Numbered from the stretch's first letter, positions 11,489-22,789 are shown. The stretch: DNA of 64,000 bases from Ceratopteris richardii (GCA_020310875.1 CM035407.1:222111996-222175995), one strand, 5' to 3'. Notes: a model not told the origin generated them from the sequence alone. A program made the numbers and translations.

Positions 11489-11516
11489 ACTCAAGTTAAC
11501 ATGAGTTAACTTGAGT
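11489..11516 (+). repeat. 12-bp perfect inverted repeat in LTR1
   Basis: actcaagttaac at 11,489-11,500 is separated by 4 bp from its exact reverse complement at 11,505-11,516. The hairpin is kept with small changes in LTR2 and in the solo LTR at 47.5 kb. Its role is unknown; it may shape the RNA 5' leader or act as a protein-binding palindrome. Confidence 0.7.
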
Positions 11517-11705
11517 CTTCAGAGACTTAACTCGAGTGGCGAGTACAACCACCACTAGTAGACTATAGTGGAAGGTACTAAAGCAGTGGACGAGATCACT
11601 CCAGCCACTAGTGGACTCTAGTGGAAGGTACCAAAGGAGTGGAGGAGATTGCACATGCGCTTGTGGACTTTAGTTACATTTGTGGTCCTCATTGATTCAA
11701 GCAGC

Positions 11706-11714
11706 TATATATAG
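11706..11714 (+). promoter_or_regulatory. TATA box of miniature LTR
   Basis: tatatatag lies about 70 bp before the LTR1 end and 270 bp after the B box. LTR2 has the same at 12,343-12,351 and the solo LTR has tatatatac at 47,697-47,705. It is consistent with a Pol II start in the LTR. Confidence 0.6.
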
Positions 11715-13393
11715 AGGCATATAGCTGGGAGGTGAGTACACATTCATTCGAGAGCTGGTATTATGGAAACTTTGTTGCATTGGTATTAAAACATGAGGCT
11801 CGAGGGTTGCCTACAGATACTATATATAGCTTTATTCTCGAGGACGAAAATCTTTCCCAAGGGGGGAAGAACATAATAAAATAAGTCTATGGTCTAGGAA
11901 TCCAACTGCTTCAGACAGATCTGAAATCAGATACCGTTTGGTCACTCGTTTTGTAGGACCAAAGATCTCACGAATAGACTCAAGCATAATTTCATGTGCT
12001 ATGATATTCAAGTGATCCACTTAGCCTAGTGGTTAAGTCTCATGGTTGTGAACGAAGGTGTTGGGTTCAATCCCCATCGGGAGCATGGGGAGAGAGTTTT
12101 GCTCAAGAAGCTCTAGAGCCTTCTAACTCAAGTTAATGTGAGTTAACTTGAGTCTTTAGAGACTTAACTCGAGTGGCGAGTACAACCACCACTAGTGGAC
12201 TCTAGTGGAAGGTACTAAAGCACTGGACGAGATCACTCTAGCCAGTAGTGGACTCTAGTGGAAGGTATCAAAGGAGTGGAGGAGATTGCACATGCACTTG
12301 TGGACTTTAGTTACATTTGTGGTCCTCATTGATTCAAGCAGCTATATATAGAGGCATATGGCTGGGAGGTGAGTACACATTCATTCGAGAGCTGGTATTG
12401 TGGAAACTCTGTTGCAGATACATCTCAGGAGATGAAGCCATGCCAATCTTCAGGAGCAAGAATCAACCAACAAGGGAAGAGCAAGAGAGACTAACCACAT
12501 GGTGTGCAAAGGATGCTCTTGCAAGGTCATACTTACTAAACTCAATCTTTGATTTCTTGTTACCTCATGTTAGAAACTATAAAACCTCCCAAGAGACTTG
12601 GGACGTGCTTTCATCATACTTCTCCTCCAACACAAGAGCTAGGAAGAATCAGTTGTGGATGGAATTCACAACTCTCAAGAAGCAATCAAAGCAAGGAGTA
12701 GCCGACTATGTAACCAAAATGAAAGATGTTGCAGATCAACTTGCAAGCATTGGAGAAGAGATAGAGGAAGAGCACATTGTGAGGCAGATTATCAATGGGA
12801 TTAAAGCTCATGACAAGTGGGAATCCTTCACCACTGCAATGGATCTCTATGTGGATATGCAGATACCTGATCTCAACACTTTGATGGGACAACTCTTCAC
12901 CCATGAAGCAAAGCTCAACAAAAATGGTGACAACCCGAGAGGTAACCAATCTTCTACCCTTTATGCAGATAAGAATAAAGCTAAGGATAAAAGTAAAAGT
13001 AAGAAACAAGATGAAGAAGCTAGTACCTCTCAAGCTAATTATGCAAAAAGAGGAAGAGGTGCTAGAAGTAGGGATAGAGGAGGTAAGAAAGGTAGGGGGA
13101 GACCCTACAACAACTCACCATGCAACATATGTGGTCTCAACAACCACACTACTGAAGAATGCTACAAGAATACAAGGAACCAGAGGGGAAGAGGCTTCCA
13201 TAGAGGAAGCTATGGACAAACTAGAGGCAGGTACAACAATGGTGGAGGCAAATACAATCATAATTACAATCAAGGCTACAACAACAACAGCTATCAAGGA
13301 GGATTTAGAGGAAGAAGGAACTTCAATAACTACACTGAAGATGATCAAGAGGATTTCTTTGCTCATTATGAATATGACATCCAAGCAAGGTAA

Positions 13394-14540
13394 AGATGAT
13401 GAACATCTCTTTTACATTGGCTCATGTTGTTCAAATCATGTGCCCGAGAATGTAGCACTCTTATCTGACTTAGAGGAACCAAAGGGAAAGCATGAGGTAC
13501 AAACAAGTGATGATACCAAGCATTCATTCAAGAAAATTGGAAATGTTAAGACATCAAATGGTGGTATGAATCTTTTGAGCAAAGTTCTGTATGTGCCTAC
13601 CATAACCAAAAATTTAATTAGTGTTGGGCAGATAGTAGAGAAAGGTCTACAGGTCAGGTTCACCAAACATGGAGCATATGTGAAAGACTGCCAACAAGGA
13701 TTCAAGAGAATAGCCAAAGGTGAGAAGACAGGTAGATTATTTACTTTTGAAATTGAAGAAACAAGGAACATAGCACTATTCAGGTATAGAGACCAAACCC
13801 TATCTAAGTTGGAAATATGGCACAAGAGGCTAGGACACATAGGAGAGAGACTCTGAAGCAAATTTGCAAGGATCAAGTGTGCTTGGGATTCCTAATGTTT
13901 CCAAGCAGCATATGATTTACAAATGTGGAGCTTGCCAATTTGGCAAAGCTCATAGGCAACCATTCAACAGGAAAGGATACATCCATGAAGATTATTTGGA
14001 GCTTGTACACACTGATGTGTGGGGTCCTAGCAAAGATCCATCTATCTCAGGTTCAAGGTACTATGTCTCTTGCATTGATGATTACAATAGGTGGATAATT
14101 CTCTATTTTATGAAGCATAAGGATGAGGTGTTTACATGCTTTAAGAAACATTTGGCATTAATGGAAAATCAAACAGGAAGGAGCTTGAAGATAATCAGGT
14201 CTGATGGAGGTGGTGAGTACTTTTCACATGAGTTTGATCTATTTCTATAGGACAGAGGCATAAAGAGGGAAGTAACAACCAGGTATACTCCAGAATTCAA
14301 TGGAGTGGCAAAGAGAAGGAACATGTTAATTGTTGAGGCAGCTAGGTCTATGTTAAATGAGAAAAAATTACCTAATTATTTATGGGCAGAGGCTCTTTCT
14401 ACAACTACTTATTTGGTTAACAGGCTTCCATCCAAGTCATTGGATGGCATGACACCATATGAAGCTTGGAATGGCACGAGACCTTCATTGGATCATTGCA
14501 AAATATTTGGGTGCATTGGCTATGCACACATCCTATCATA
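13394..14540 (+). pseudogene. copia A1 protease and integrase, active sites damaged
   Basis: Protease: the expected Y-x-D-S-G-A-S reads Y-I-G-S-C-C-S at about 13,412, losing the catalytic Asp. The pre-integrase region (W-H-K-R-L-G-H) ends at 13,855 and the frame shifts. The integrase resumes at 13,864 with C-G-A-C-Q-F-G-K, then H-T-D-V-W-G-P (first Asp) and S-D-G-G-G-E-Y (second Asp). A TAG sits at about 14,248. The third catalytic site reads N-G-V-A-K-R-R-N, with Lys in place of Glu. The protein would have cut the polyprotein and integrated cDNA. Confidence 0.88.
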
Positions 14541-16420
14541 GATAAGAGGGAAACTTGACCTTAAGGCTCAAAAGTGCATCTTCATTGGGTATGATCAGAA
14601 TCAAAAGGGATATAGACTTTATAATCCCACTAACAAGGCATTCATAGTTAGTAGGGATGTAGTATTTGATGAGAATAACTCTTGGTTTGAAGATGATTGC
14701 AGGAAGATTAAACTACCATATGACTTGGAAAATGATTTTCAAACCCTAACTCAAGAAGACCAACACCGAGCAGAGGACATCAACTCAGAAGATGAGAAGC
14801 ACATTGATTTCAAAGCTTGGAAGTCAAGAGACAAGTTCAAATACAAACAATTAGAGGATATACCCGAGTCTTCCAATCAAGCACGAAGGAGGTCACAAAG
14901 AGAAAGTAAGAAGCCCATAAGGTATGGATATGATACATCCCTAGTCACAAAGCACTCTGTATATATCACTAAAGATTCAATGGTAGAAGAGCCTTCTTCA
15001 TTTGAAGAGGCTAAGAAGAAGAAAGAATGGGTAGAAGCCATGAAAGAGGAAGTAGAAGCATTGCAAGAAAATCACACTTGGGACCTAGTTCCCAAGAAAC
15101 CAGATATGAAGGTAATTGGTTGAAGGTGGGTATATAAAGTTAAAAAGAACTCTGATGGTTCTATAAACGGGTACAACGCAAGACTAGTGGCAAAAGGATT
15201 TGCCCAAACACATGGACTAGATTATGAAGAAACATTTTCACCTGTGGCAAAGATGCCAACAATCTGGGTATTGGTAAGTCTTGCTGCATCGAAAAATTGG
15301 AACTTATATCAGTTAGATGTGAAGAATGCTTTTTTAAATGATTGGATATCATAGGAAGTGTATATGGCACAACCACCAGGTTTTGAAGATGAAGAAAAAT
15401 GAGGTTATGTATGCAAACTTAGGAAGGCACTCTATGGTCTCAAGAAATATCCTAGAGCTTTAAACCATAGACTTGTTACCTATTGGCAGGATCAAGGGTT
15501 TATAGCAAGCAAGGCAGATTCTTCTTTGTTTGTGAAGAAGAATAAATCAGAGATCATCTACAGATGACATCATTATTATAGGTAATGATTCTGATGGTAT
15601 CAAGTAGGTCAAGGTTCAATTGATGAAGGAATTCAAAATCAGTGATCTAGGGTTGTTAACCTATTTCCTTTGCTTAGAACTTGTGTATACAGATTCAGGA
15701 ATATTCATCACATAAAGGAAGTACATAAATGATATGCTGGTAAAATTTAAGATGAAGAACACTAAAGTTGCAGGTATTCCTATGCAGATCAATCATAAGT
15801 TGAGTTCACATGAAGGTGAACCATTTGATGATATTATAGGGTATCAACAACTTGTAGGTAGTCTTAATTATGCCACCTTAACAAGAGCGGATATTGCATA
15901 TGCTGTGAGTACACTAAGTCAATTCATGCATGTACCAAGGAAGCCACACATGGAAGCTCCAAAGAGGGTGCTTAAGTACCTAAAGGGTACAATTAATGAG
16001 GGGTTATTCTATCCCTTCACTTGTGACATAGATATAAAGTTATACTCTGATGCGGATTGGGCTGGCTCCAAGGATGATAGGAGCACCTCAGGGTATCTAT
16101 CTTTTGCAGGGTCAAAGCTCATTTCATGGTCATCCAAGAAGCAACCAATTGTGGCCTTATCTTCCACAGAAGCAGAATATAGAGGTTTGGCTAATGCAAC
16201 TCAGGAAGCTATGTGGCTTAAGCAACTGTATGCAGATTTGGAGATACATTCCTACACTCCAACTATATTCGGAGATAATACTTGCTCACTTCATTTGGCT
16301 GCTAATCCTGTGTACCATGCTAGGACTAAGCACATTGAAGTGCATTATCATTATGTTAGAGAAAAATTGTTAAGGAAGGATATTCAATTAGCATATGTAT
16401 CAACTCACTTGCAGTCGTAG
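14541..16420 (+). pseudogene. copia A1 reverse transcriptase-RNase H, broken
   Basis: RT starts in piece 14,725-15,123 (T-W-D-L-V-P-K). It continues past a TGA with the L-V-A-K-G-F-A-Q motif, Q-L-D-V-K-N-A-F-L and L-R-K-A-L-Y-G-L. At the catalytic Y-V-D-D the DNA reads tacagatgac: bases are lost between Tyr and Asp-Asp, so the frame breaks exactly at the active site (about 15,560). The RNase H end is open from 15,734 to 16,420 with D-A-D-W-A-G, S-S-T-E-A-E-Y and H-I-E-V-H-Y-H. The element then stops without a 3' LTR. Confidence 0.87.
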
Positions 16421-16429
16421 CCTGTTCAT

Positions 16430-18330
16430 AAGCTCTCGACCAGTATCTCCATGCTTGCAAATGCTAGAACTACAAAATATACTATAAGATCGAATAGATC
16501 ATTTTGGTACACTTGACCCACCATCGGTCACCTAGTCCTCAATAATCTTGCATATCAACACACTTGGTTTAGTAGTTTCCGCAATCTCAACAAATAGGAA
16601 GTAAATTTTTCTATGAAAAAGAAACTGCCACTCTTGCTTCGCTCTCGTATCTAGCCACACATCTCTTGTAAGATTATCCAAATCATGCAAAACAGTCCCA
16701 TAATCCAACAACTTGCTCAAAATCCTATCCGTGCAACTTTTCCAACTGTCCTATGTATGTTATGCTAGCTACCAAAATCACCGTCTTCATAGGGCTTCAA
16801 ACTGGTTATCTCGGCATGTTCGGCACGAGCCAATCCTAACTTCTTTAGCCTACTGTCATTAGTGTCAGTACCCTTTGCATGAGGTTCTCTTCTCTTAATG
16901 CTTGTTTTAGATTTATTGTCTGACGCTTGTCCTTCCTTCAGTCTCTCATGTCTTGAAGTCCTCTTTTCACAACCATTTTGGTTCCCCTTATCTCTACCCT
17001 CCAAGAGGTCTCTCTTTTGACCATCTGTTTTCTCGCTAGAATCATTGTTGTCAATACACCACTTCTCTCTTCCCGATATGTCCTTCCCTTGCATCTTTTC
17101 CTGCACATGTCACTATTCTTGGAATTATGTGCTTTGTTTGTGCTGGAAGATAGATGACCAGCTTGTCTTACCATCCTCTTTGCATAACATCCCCGATCAT
17201 GATCCTTTGAAGAACGACTCCTACCATTCAAAGGATTTCTTCTCCTTATGGAAAGATCAACCAGTTCACTAACTAATTTCTCTTCATCTGTAAAGCCTAC
17301 CTCTACCATCTCACCTTCTTTTATCTACATTCTCTTTTGATTCCCTAATAGTATGCATGCACCACTAACCAAAACTTCTTTAGCTTTTCCCTCCCTATTC
17401 AGATTTGCTTCCTCCAACTCAACTCTCACATCCATTTCTCTTACGCTCGGCTCCTTTTCCATTGTCATCTTTAACCCGTGACACCTACCCTAAACTTCAA
17501 CGTCCAAAGCCTCAATTTTTTTCCCTCAAGTGTCTTATTTCCATTGCGGTTGTCAGTTCAGGGTTTGATTCATTTTCTAGGATTCCTACCTCTAGGTGAG
17601 TGTTGGTCTTGACCTTCTTTGGGTCTATATGCATCATACAGCACTCAAATTGACTTGTTCCTACCGACCATCCAAGCATCTCTTGGTCTAAGTCATCTTT
17701 GTATGCTAATGGATTTGCATATTCTCCCACTTTCATGTTTTGGGAATTGGATAATTTTAGGTTGAATCCATCTTGGAGCAAATCCTTGAAGGACTCAGTA
17801 TTCAAGGCAAACCTCACTTGCACTTTTTCTTGCTTTGCTTTCTCTTTTTCTTTTCTCTCCATTTCATCCTCTGTTGTCATCCTCTTACCACTTAAGTTTG
17901 AAGACACCTAGATTTGCACGCGATCAGACTTTGGCCCAGTTGTTATAAAGCGTATGCACTAGTCATGCACACAATTGGCTTGCACTAGCCATGGCCATCC
18001 CAATAAGATGGAAAAAGTAGCTTCCATGGTTCTTGGTCTGACTATCAAGTAGTCAACACTAAATTCTAATCCTCCAACGACTGTACTTATGTTTTTCAAG
18101 AGACTGGTGGGTTTCACTTGAGTCTAGTCACCCATCCTTAAGGACATCGGAGTTTCTTCCATGTGGGCTAGTCCGAGGGCCTTCATCATACATTCAAACA
18201 TCAAATTGATTGCTGCTCCACTATCCAACTGGGCACCTGGTACTGCATATCCCTTAATCCCTACCATTACCATTGGGGCATTTGAATCGATCTGCATCAT
18301 AATGCTCTGAATGATGCCCTAAATGTCTTT
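16430..18330 (-). pseudogene. Protease and following basic linker
   Basis: Around 18.19-18.25 kb (minus) the active-site region reads G-A-Q-L-D-S-G-A-A-I-N-L-M, a normal retropepsin motif. About 17.98-18.02 kb holds the C-terminal I-L-L-G-W-P-W-L pattern. In-frame stops interrupt the domain. Downstream, 17,512-17,907 is a charged region (many Lys/Glu) and 16,765-17,309 is an Arg/Lys/Ser-rich linker in shifted frames. The linker would join PR to RT in an intact copy, but RT is absent. Confidence 0.7.
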
Positions 18331-20431
18331 CTCTCATTTTTTTTTCTTATCCTGGGATTTTTGAGGCTTCTTGATGTACTCATTGTAGAATTGCTTCCTT
18401 CATGGGGGAGAGTACCTCAATAGAGTACCAATGTCCAGACTCACTTCTGTTTCAGACAACTTTTATAATATATCAACTTCTTCTGTGTTTTGCTTTGCTT
18501 TTCAACATCTTAGAGTCTTCAACCTCTTGAAGAATGGAGGGATGCTTGGCACAAATTTCTTTGTCACTAGTGGAAGTATCTCCACTTTGTCCCCTTTTTC
18601 CAATTCCTGTTGCTCAGAAAGTCCTTCCACTTTTTCTTCCACTTCACCATGCATAGGTATCTTCTCTTTGTCGACATGGTCACTCCTTTCGGCATCCTTT
18701 TTCAGGTATTCTTGATTCCTCGTGACCACTACCACAATAGTCTCTTTTCGCACACCCTTGCCTTGGTCGGCTTCCACAAAATGCATGGAAGAGCTTGATC
18801 CTTCCCGAGGATCTAGTGTCCTAAACACCACTCCTATTATAGGAATTTTCTCTTGTACTTTAGGAGTGGGATGCATCTGGGCCTCAACATAATTTGAAGA
18901 CTCCACTGGCCCTTTTCACTTGCCAATGTCAAATCTCCTTTTCGGATAGTCTTCATCGAAATGTCCCTCTCCACTGCAATACTTGCATATTGGAGTGTAG
19001 TCCACATGTTTCTTCTCGTTTGGGTAGACTCCTACTATGTGCCCATCACCTTCACATATCCAACACTGAATTGGGGCACTCTCCTTTGTTTTCGTGCTGT
19101 CACACTAGAGTAGCCACCACCTTGGCCCTGAGTATCATGTCTGTTTCCCAATGAGGTATGAGTGGGAGACTTTGAGCCGGTAGTCTCGTATATGGATGCT
19201 CTCCCGTATTCCCATATCGCATGGTCCTTTCTTCATAAGGGATTTTTTTTAGCATTGATCCTTAGTATGGTTTGGCCTATTATAGAAAGTGCAAAAACGT
19301 CTAGGTGGAGATCTACCCACGACCAATCTCAAAAGTGTGGGGCATTTGGTGACTACATGAACAAAGCCATGACATTTCTCACACCATGTGTTAGACCTAA
19401 ACACACCCTGATTGGGGTTCAAGGTTGCCTCTTGCTTCACAATGTATGTCTCTTGGGTCATCGTCGAAACTTTCACCACTTGATTCACTAACTCTAGAAT
19501 TCGCTTCTCAGTCAATGCAGGCTTAACCTCGCTTGGTGTACTAGTGGTAGTTAAAAAGGTCAGAGTTGCCAATGTAAGGCTTCCTTGGCCATGGTTTCTT
19601 ACGTGTGTGCTCCCTAGTACTTCTATTGGCTCGTATATGAGCTCTATCATCCTCTACTGACCTAATTGCACTTCATTCCATACCCTAGCTTGCTCTTTGG
19701 TAGCTATCAGATTGGCAAGCCATGTAAGGCTTATGTGTTGCTGCATTATGGGATCTCGTAATCTCGCGATAAACCTCCTCTTCAGCATTTCATCATTGGG
19801 AGCGTTCACGCCCATCTTCCTTACCAATGTTTCTATCCTTTGGATATAATGATCGATGCTCTCATTAACTCCCTACTGCAGATAATCCATCTATTGGGAA
19901 AGTCTATCTTGGAACCCTTTTCTTCAAAACTTCACCAAGAAGGCATCTTTAAGCAACTGATAAGTCCCTCTCTCTTGTGGTATCAGATTCCCATACCAAT
20001 TTGCGGCTTCATTATGGATATTAGTAGGAAAGATTCTCAACCTTTGACCTTGATCCACGACTTCATTAGCTTCACATGTCACTTCAAAAAGTTGAATGAA
20101 ATTATTGAGGTCCTCATTCTAGAGGTGTTAGAATCTTGGGAAATCCCCTAAACACACTGGAACTCAGTGAGCCATTTCGAACAATGGGGAAATATCGATA
20201 TCACTTTGTTCTTAGAAGTTCAAAGCCATCGGTTTTAAGACTTCCTCAAGTCTCCTGATTTGAGCGGCAAATCTTCTTTGATAGTATGTTCTTTCCTCTA
20301 ACTCCTTCCGGCTACTCAAAGATGCTTCGCATGATTCCTGTCTACGCTTCTCTCGAGCTTCAGCCCTTCGAGTGGCTTGCTCTTCTCTCTATGTTTGAGT
20401 TCTTCCTAAGGAAGAGCTCCCTTCGCTCATG
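18331..20431 (-). pseudogene. gag with two zinc-knuckle clusters, broken
   Basis: Capsid text lies at about 19.65-20.2 kb (minus), including A-A-N-W-Y-G-N-L-I and G-V-N-E-S-I-D-H-Y, typical of Ty3/gypsy gag, with several TAA/TAG. Piece 19,249-19,650 ends with C-E-K-C-H-G-F-V-H-V-V-T-K-C and C-T-F-Y-N-R-P-N-H (second Cys now Tyr). Two more knuckles near 18.95-19.07 kb read C-W-I-C and C-K-Y-C but end in Tyr instead of the last Cys. Piece 18,502-18,906 is an acidic linker. Repeated Cys-to-Tyr changes fit G-to-A decay. Confidence 0.72.
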
Positions 20432-21359
20432 TACCAGGCACTGGGTCTGAGAGCTTCAGAATGTGTGGCGCTAGGCAAACCTATGGAACTCTCTTATAGA
20501 GATGCACCAAGAAATCCCTAGTAGGATTTCCAAAATGTTTATGTCCTATGCCCAAGGAAAACATGCATATATACGCTTATGTTTTGCCCAAACTCCTTGG
20601 AATCAATCGAGTTGTATTACTTGGAACCCCCAATTTTATATCTAAATGATTATTTCTTGCTCTCACCCACTATCTCACGCCGCTTCACTTACACTTCTGA
20701 TCTTCCCCACCTTCACACACTCTCTTGCACATACACACTCACACACATGCTCGTTTTGTCCACTCTTGCTCACTTACCTTCACACACACACACACACACC
20801 TTTCATACATATACTCTCGCCCCACTTCCTTTCACTCTCTCCTTCCCTCACTCACCTTCTCTCACTTTTCCTTGTCCACTCTCACACTCTCTTATACTCA
20901 CATACACTCACACCTACAAAACTCACACACTTGCACATATCTACCCTACTTTCTTGTCTACAAAATTGAAACCACCTTTCAATCCCGCATAACTCCTTAT
21001 CGAACTATCAAAACATTGGTCGTTTTCAGGAGGACCATCTACATATTACAAAGATTGCTACTGTTTACACATTTAGGGGGATTTTTTTTTTTTTTTTTTT
21101 GCATAGCACCATCCATCTAGAAAGAAGGGACTCAAAATTTTAATTCAAATGGTTACAGAAGTAAAGATAGGCATGTTGAGGGGAAGAAAAACAAACCAAA
21201 TTGCCACTCAAAAATTCCTTTTCTTTTGAATTTGAAAGTGATCCATCAACATAGTATTTCTCAAAGGGAGAACCATAACATTACATTTGCAGTTTCACCC
21301 TATTGTTATCAAGAACACTAGTCACCACTTAGGGCTATGACTTAATCGATACTGCCGCT
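20432..21359. repeat. CT/CA-rich low-complexity stretch and T-run, no gene
   Basis: From about 20,690 to 20,945 the plus strand is C/T/A-rich with many cacaca and ctctc runs, for example at 20,780-20,800. It translates to Thr-His-Leu repeats that are an artefact of composition. A run of about 20 T lies near 21,089-21,108. The segment sits upstream of the gag ATG at 20,431 (minus) and may include that element's 5' leader. Confidence 0.7.
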
Positions 21360-21524
21360 CTATACAGTTCTTATTATTTGGAAGATGGCTGAACCAATAA
21401 TGACAAAGACAAACAATCCTAGGATGACAGGTCCAACTGGATAACTTGCCAGCTTCTTCATTGCTATCTCTAGAACAACCCCTCCTTTCTAAATATTCTT
21501 GTGGGTAGCCAATCTCCTTGGCAT
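21360..21524 (-). pseudogene. RAMP4/SERP1-like ER membrane protein, pseudogene
   Basis: From ATG at 21,524 (minus) the frame reads M-P-R-R-L-A then K-N-I, an in-frame TAG, K-G-G, and later S-Y-P-V-G-P-V-I-L-G followed by a hydrophobic segment with F-V-F-V-I-I-G-S and F-Q-I-I-R-T before a stop at 21,360. This matches the plan of stress-associated ER protein RAMP4: a short basic N-terminus and one C-terminal membrane anchor starting Y-P-V-G-P. RAMP4 proteins are about 65-70 residues and bind the Sec61 translocon. Here it is 54 codons, with an N-terminal deletion, a stop and a lost C-terminal tail. It lies among TEs and is probably a retrocopy or dead duplicate. Confidence 0.75.
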
Positions 21525-22785
21525 GTGCGTCAACTGCGATTTCTTCATATTCGAACCTAATTTCCAGGTCTGAGTATTGATAGCGAGAGACTATGAAATG
21601 TTCACAGACACCAAGGGAAGAACCAAGATTATATGTATAAACATAGATCTACAGAATATCATAAACAACAACCCACAACTCAACATGGAAAAAAAATAGT
21701 GAAGGAGGCACATGCGCATTCGGAAACAATGATTGCATACACCTATCATGTCTAAGATCCTACAATAACATATTGAAGGCTTTTAAGTTCCACAATAATA
21801 AAAGAAGGGGAAAACCAGAAGTCGATGTGTAATATACCATCATACACTCAGATCAGACCTATAAAGTGCCACGGGAATACCTTTGTTGATCTAATCCTAA
21901 CCCACACTACAAAATGCATAATGAGGAGAAATGAACTCGTGGATGCCCAAATTCAGTTCCTAATTCCACGAGTCTACACATTTTGTCACCATCCTAACGA
22001 ACTTCTTGTTCAATGCGTCCCTATGAATCATACAAAATGCATGATTCCATACGCCATCCTCATGCCCTAAAACATCAATGATCTAGTATTAGGAGGTCCT
22101 TGTAATACAAGATGGTTCCTAGGAAGAAGTCAAACAGAGGGAGGGCCCCCACTTGTTTGGTTGATTATGACAAGCTGCTACACAACCTGTCACGTGCTAT
22201 GGTCCTTGATAGTTTTGGTATAGCTTGATAATACTCCCCTCTTTTGAGTGATGCCACCACAACTGATCACGAACGGATTGCAAAGCCCCTTCTTAAGGTC
22301 GCCATCACCAAAGAGCTTCTTAGCTTCCTATTGTTCCCCCCTTGTAATAGTTCTCCCCCATTGATATGCTACTGTTGGCTCTCCTTGACACCCCTCAAGA
22401 CCTAAGGAAAAGGACTCCTCTTTTTGCTATTGTCGGGGGACAAAGGAAACCTCCTATGAACCTCTACCTCTCTTAAAAAGACTTCTTCCCCTTTAGTCGT
22501 CGACCTCTTATTTGTCACTTGAGCTCAAGACCACCTAGAAGAACAACCCCCCCGATTTGTCCTTCACCTACACACCCCGTCAGAACTCCTAAACAAAAGA
22601 AGAAGAAGAAAAAACACCCCTTGCAAATGAACAGAATGAGAGATTTTTCCCCACTAATGTGTCCTGCTTGCCCCTAGAATGTATGTATTCATCGTGCATT
22701 CCCCATCCTTTCTGACATTTTGGGGGGTGGCAACCACCACCTAACCCCCCCAATGATGCAGAGCCTTCAATACAAGGCCCCAACT
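21525..22785. other. No gene seen
   Basis: No domain, RNA gene or LTR end is recognised. The region has a C-rich part (22,140-22,760) with several runs of C and a gaagaagaagaaaa purine stretch at about 22,596. Plus-strand frames such as 21,825-22,070 have no recognisable motif. Confidence 0.4.
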
Positions 22786-22789
22786 ATCT

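Larger units (their letters stand above)
11234..12416 (+). mobile_element. Complete miniature LTR element (TRIM-like) with tRNA-like boxes in its LTRs
   Basis: LTR1 is 11,234-11,779 (546 bp), the internal region 11,780-11,871 (92 bp), and LTR2 11,872-12,416 (545 bp). It is flanked by a 5-bp target duplication, gatat (11,229-11,233) and gatac (12,417-12,421). The internal part starts with a decayed Met primer site (tggtattaaaac, versus tggtatcagagc) and ends with a purine tract (aaggggggaaga). There is no coding capacity, so it must borrow enzymes. The orientation matches the host copia. The phrase gaggacgaaaat before the purine tract suggests descent from a chromovirus pol end. Confidence 0.88.
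11120..13393 (+). pseudogene. copia A1 gag, split by a miniature LTR element
   Basis: The frame opens at ATG 11,120 (M-G-D-G-F-P-S-F-I-D-K-L) and runs to 11,233. It resumes at 12,422 with S-G-D-E-A-M and stays open to 13,393. Between lie 1,183 bp of inserted element plus a 5-bp target duplication; the two coding parts are in phase. The downstream part has the copia gag helical core (about 12.47-12.92 kb), an Arg/Gly/Asn/Tyr-rich tail and one CX2CX4HX4C zinc knuckle (C-N-I-C-G-L-N-N-H) at about 13,122-13,163. Gag packages RNA in the cytoplasm. Confidence 0.85.
10042..16420 (+). mobile_element. Ty1/copia element A1, 3' truncated
   Basis: A 5' LTR (10,042-11,096), an initiator Met primer-binding site (11,101), gag, protease, integrase, RT and RNase H follow in copia order on the plus strand. 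There is no 3' LTR: homology ends near 16,408 within the RNase H tail and minus-strand gypsy sequence begins. The gag is split by a miniature LTR element. PR and IN active sites and the RT frame are damaged, so the copy is dead. Confidence 0.88.
16430..20431 (-). mobile_element. Gypsy-type element fragment (gag-protease)
   Basis: Read on the minus strand from 20,431: gag N-terminus (ATG at 20,431, M-S-E-G-S-S-S), capsid, zinc knuckles, a second knuckle cluster and a retropepsin, then a basic linker ending near 16.43 kb where copia A1 begins. RT and integrase are missing. No LTR is recognised. The family differs from the large element of copies 1-3, because gag order and knuckle number are different. 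Confidence 0.75.

Noticed and set aside
12317..12421. Extended gag N-terminus reading from inside the second miniature LTR
   Set aside because: The open frame there is LTR sequence; the true gag start is the ATG at 11,120, before the insertion.
20579..21120. Plus-strand frames rich in Thr-His-Leu repeats
   Set aside because: They are translations of CT/CA low-complexity DNA; all three frames are open for the same reason and there is no domain.
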